Origin: Burkholderiales bacterium
Lineage (GTDB): Bacteria > Pseudomonadota > Gammaproteobacteria > Burkholderiales > Burkholderiaceae_F
Direction of reading: 5' to 3'
Length of the DNA stretch: 6,386 bases
Assembly: GCA_024641225.1 (NCBI GenBank)
Contig: JAHEDN010000155.1
Coordinates: forward strand, 1 to 6,386
The notes beneath the pieces were generated by a model, which worked only from the letters and a program-made list of their open reading frames with translations, did no database searches and had not been told where the DNA came from. Of the stretch, positions 6,173 through 6,386 are shown piece by piece. The stretch's first letter is position 1. Each line of letters opens with the position of its first letter. A program made the translations under genes and the position numbers.

Positions 6173-6386
6173 CGGCCACGCCTACGGCGCGGTGGCCCCG
6201 TCACTATTCGCGGCACGCTGTCAATTCTCGGCCGAGGTCGGCTCCGTCACGCCCAACGTGGCAGATCATGTTAACCGTCTGCGACGGCGCCACCCAGCCG
6301 AACGGATTAGAAGGTGACCCTGATGTGTTTCATCCATCGGGCTGGTTAGCATGCCCTCACGTCTTCACGTGGCGCGATGCGGGCGG
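6173..6386. other. Non-coding stretch after rng with small hairpins
   Basis: No gene is supported here. GGCCAC (6174-6179) pairs with GTGGCC (6192-6197), with GCC/GGC inside, just after the rng stop. It could serve as a terminator but has no T-run. Other inverted repeats are CCGTC (6275-6279) with GACGG (6283-6287), CCAGCC (6294-6299) with GGCTGG (6340-6345), and CACGT (6358-6362) with ACGTG (6367-6371). An ATG at 6268 opens a frame that stays open to the window end (39 codons), but its codons from about 6304 to 6350 have many A/T third positions, unlike the genes here. The 6301-6350 patch is visibly less GC-rich than the rest. Confidence 0.4.

Noticed and set aside
6219..6224. TTGACA on the minus strand, a perfect -35 hexamer
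   Set aside because: No acceptable -10 element is found 16-18 bases downstream on that strand, and no minus-strand gene follows; transcription would run antisense into rng.
6294..6371. tRNA-like or insertion-sequence-end-like appearance (GGGCTGGTTAGC and nearby repeats)
   Set aside because: No cloverleaf, anticodon arm or T-loop consensus could be built, and no terminal inverted repeat pair with a transposase frame is visible.
6268..6386. Possible start of a new gene, beginning MLTVCDGATQPNG
   Set aside because: It is only 39 codons before the window ends, has no Shine-Dalgarno site, and has third-position use unlike the neighbouring genes. It could not be supported.

Overview
The window is GC-rich and densely coding, and every real gene is on the + strand. 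It holds seven genes: the 3' part of an S9-family serine peptidase, then complete hemF, nadD, rsfS, rlmH, maf (YhdE type) and rng, followed by about 214 bases with no supported gene. The gene order hemF-nadD-rsfS-rlmH-maf-rng, the protein sequences, and a CCCCCTCGGGGGG...GAAGGGGGCGC type intergenic palindrome all suggest a betaproteobacterium, most likely of the order Burkholderiales. That placement is an inference from gene order and sequence resemblance, not from a database search.

Layout: 1-1113 is the C-terminal part of a prolyl-oligopeptidase-family hydrolase with an intact Ser-Asp-His triad. 1114-1270 is a non-coding spacer with several palindromes; the last of them contains the hemF ribosome binding site. 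1271-2191 is hemF (oxygen-dependent coproporphyrinogen III oxidase). 2231-2944 is nadD (NAD biosynthesis) and 3029-3400 is rsfS (ribosomal silencing factor). 3443-3910 is rlmH (23S rRNA pseudouridine-1915 methyltransferase) and 3926-4549 is maf (dTTP/UTP pyrophosphatase). 4550-4714 is a highly structured leader, and 4715-6172 is rng (RNase G). 6173-6386 is non-coding as far as can be seen, with several small hairpins and a locally less GC-rich patch.

How the genes fit together: hemF and nadD make the cofactors heme and NAD. rsfS, rlmH and rng act on the ribosome: RsfS keeps subunits apart in poor conditions, RlmH marks helix 69 of assembled ribosomes, and RNase G trims the 16S rRNA 5' end and degrades mRNA. 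Maf clears non-canonical or excess pyrimidine nucleotides. Spacings of 39, 84, 42 and 15 bases make a hemF-to-maf operon likely. The 165-base maf-rng gap, with its hairpins and a possible -10 element, may let rng be controlled separately.

No mobile element, CRISPR array, tRNA, rRNA or canonical U-tract terminator was found. I see no convincing new multi-gene system. The most interesting material is RNA-level: the rng leader with arms that can pair in more than one way, the hemF start site buried in a palindrome, a 12-codon ORF overlapping the nadD start codon, and a compact hairpin before rlmH.
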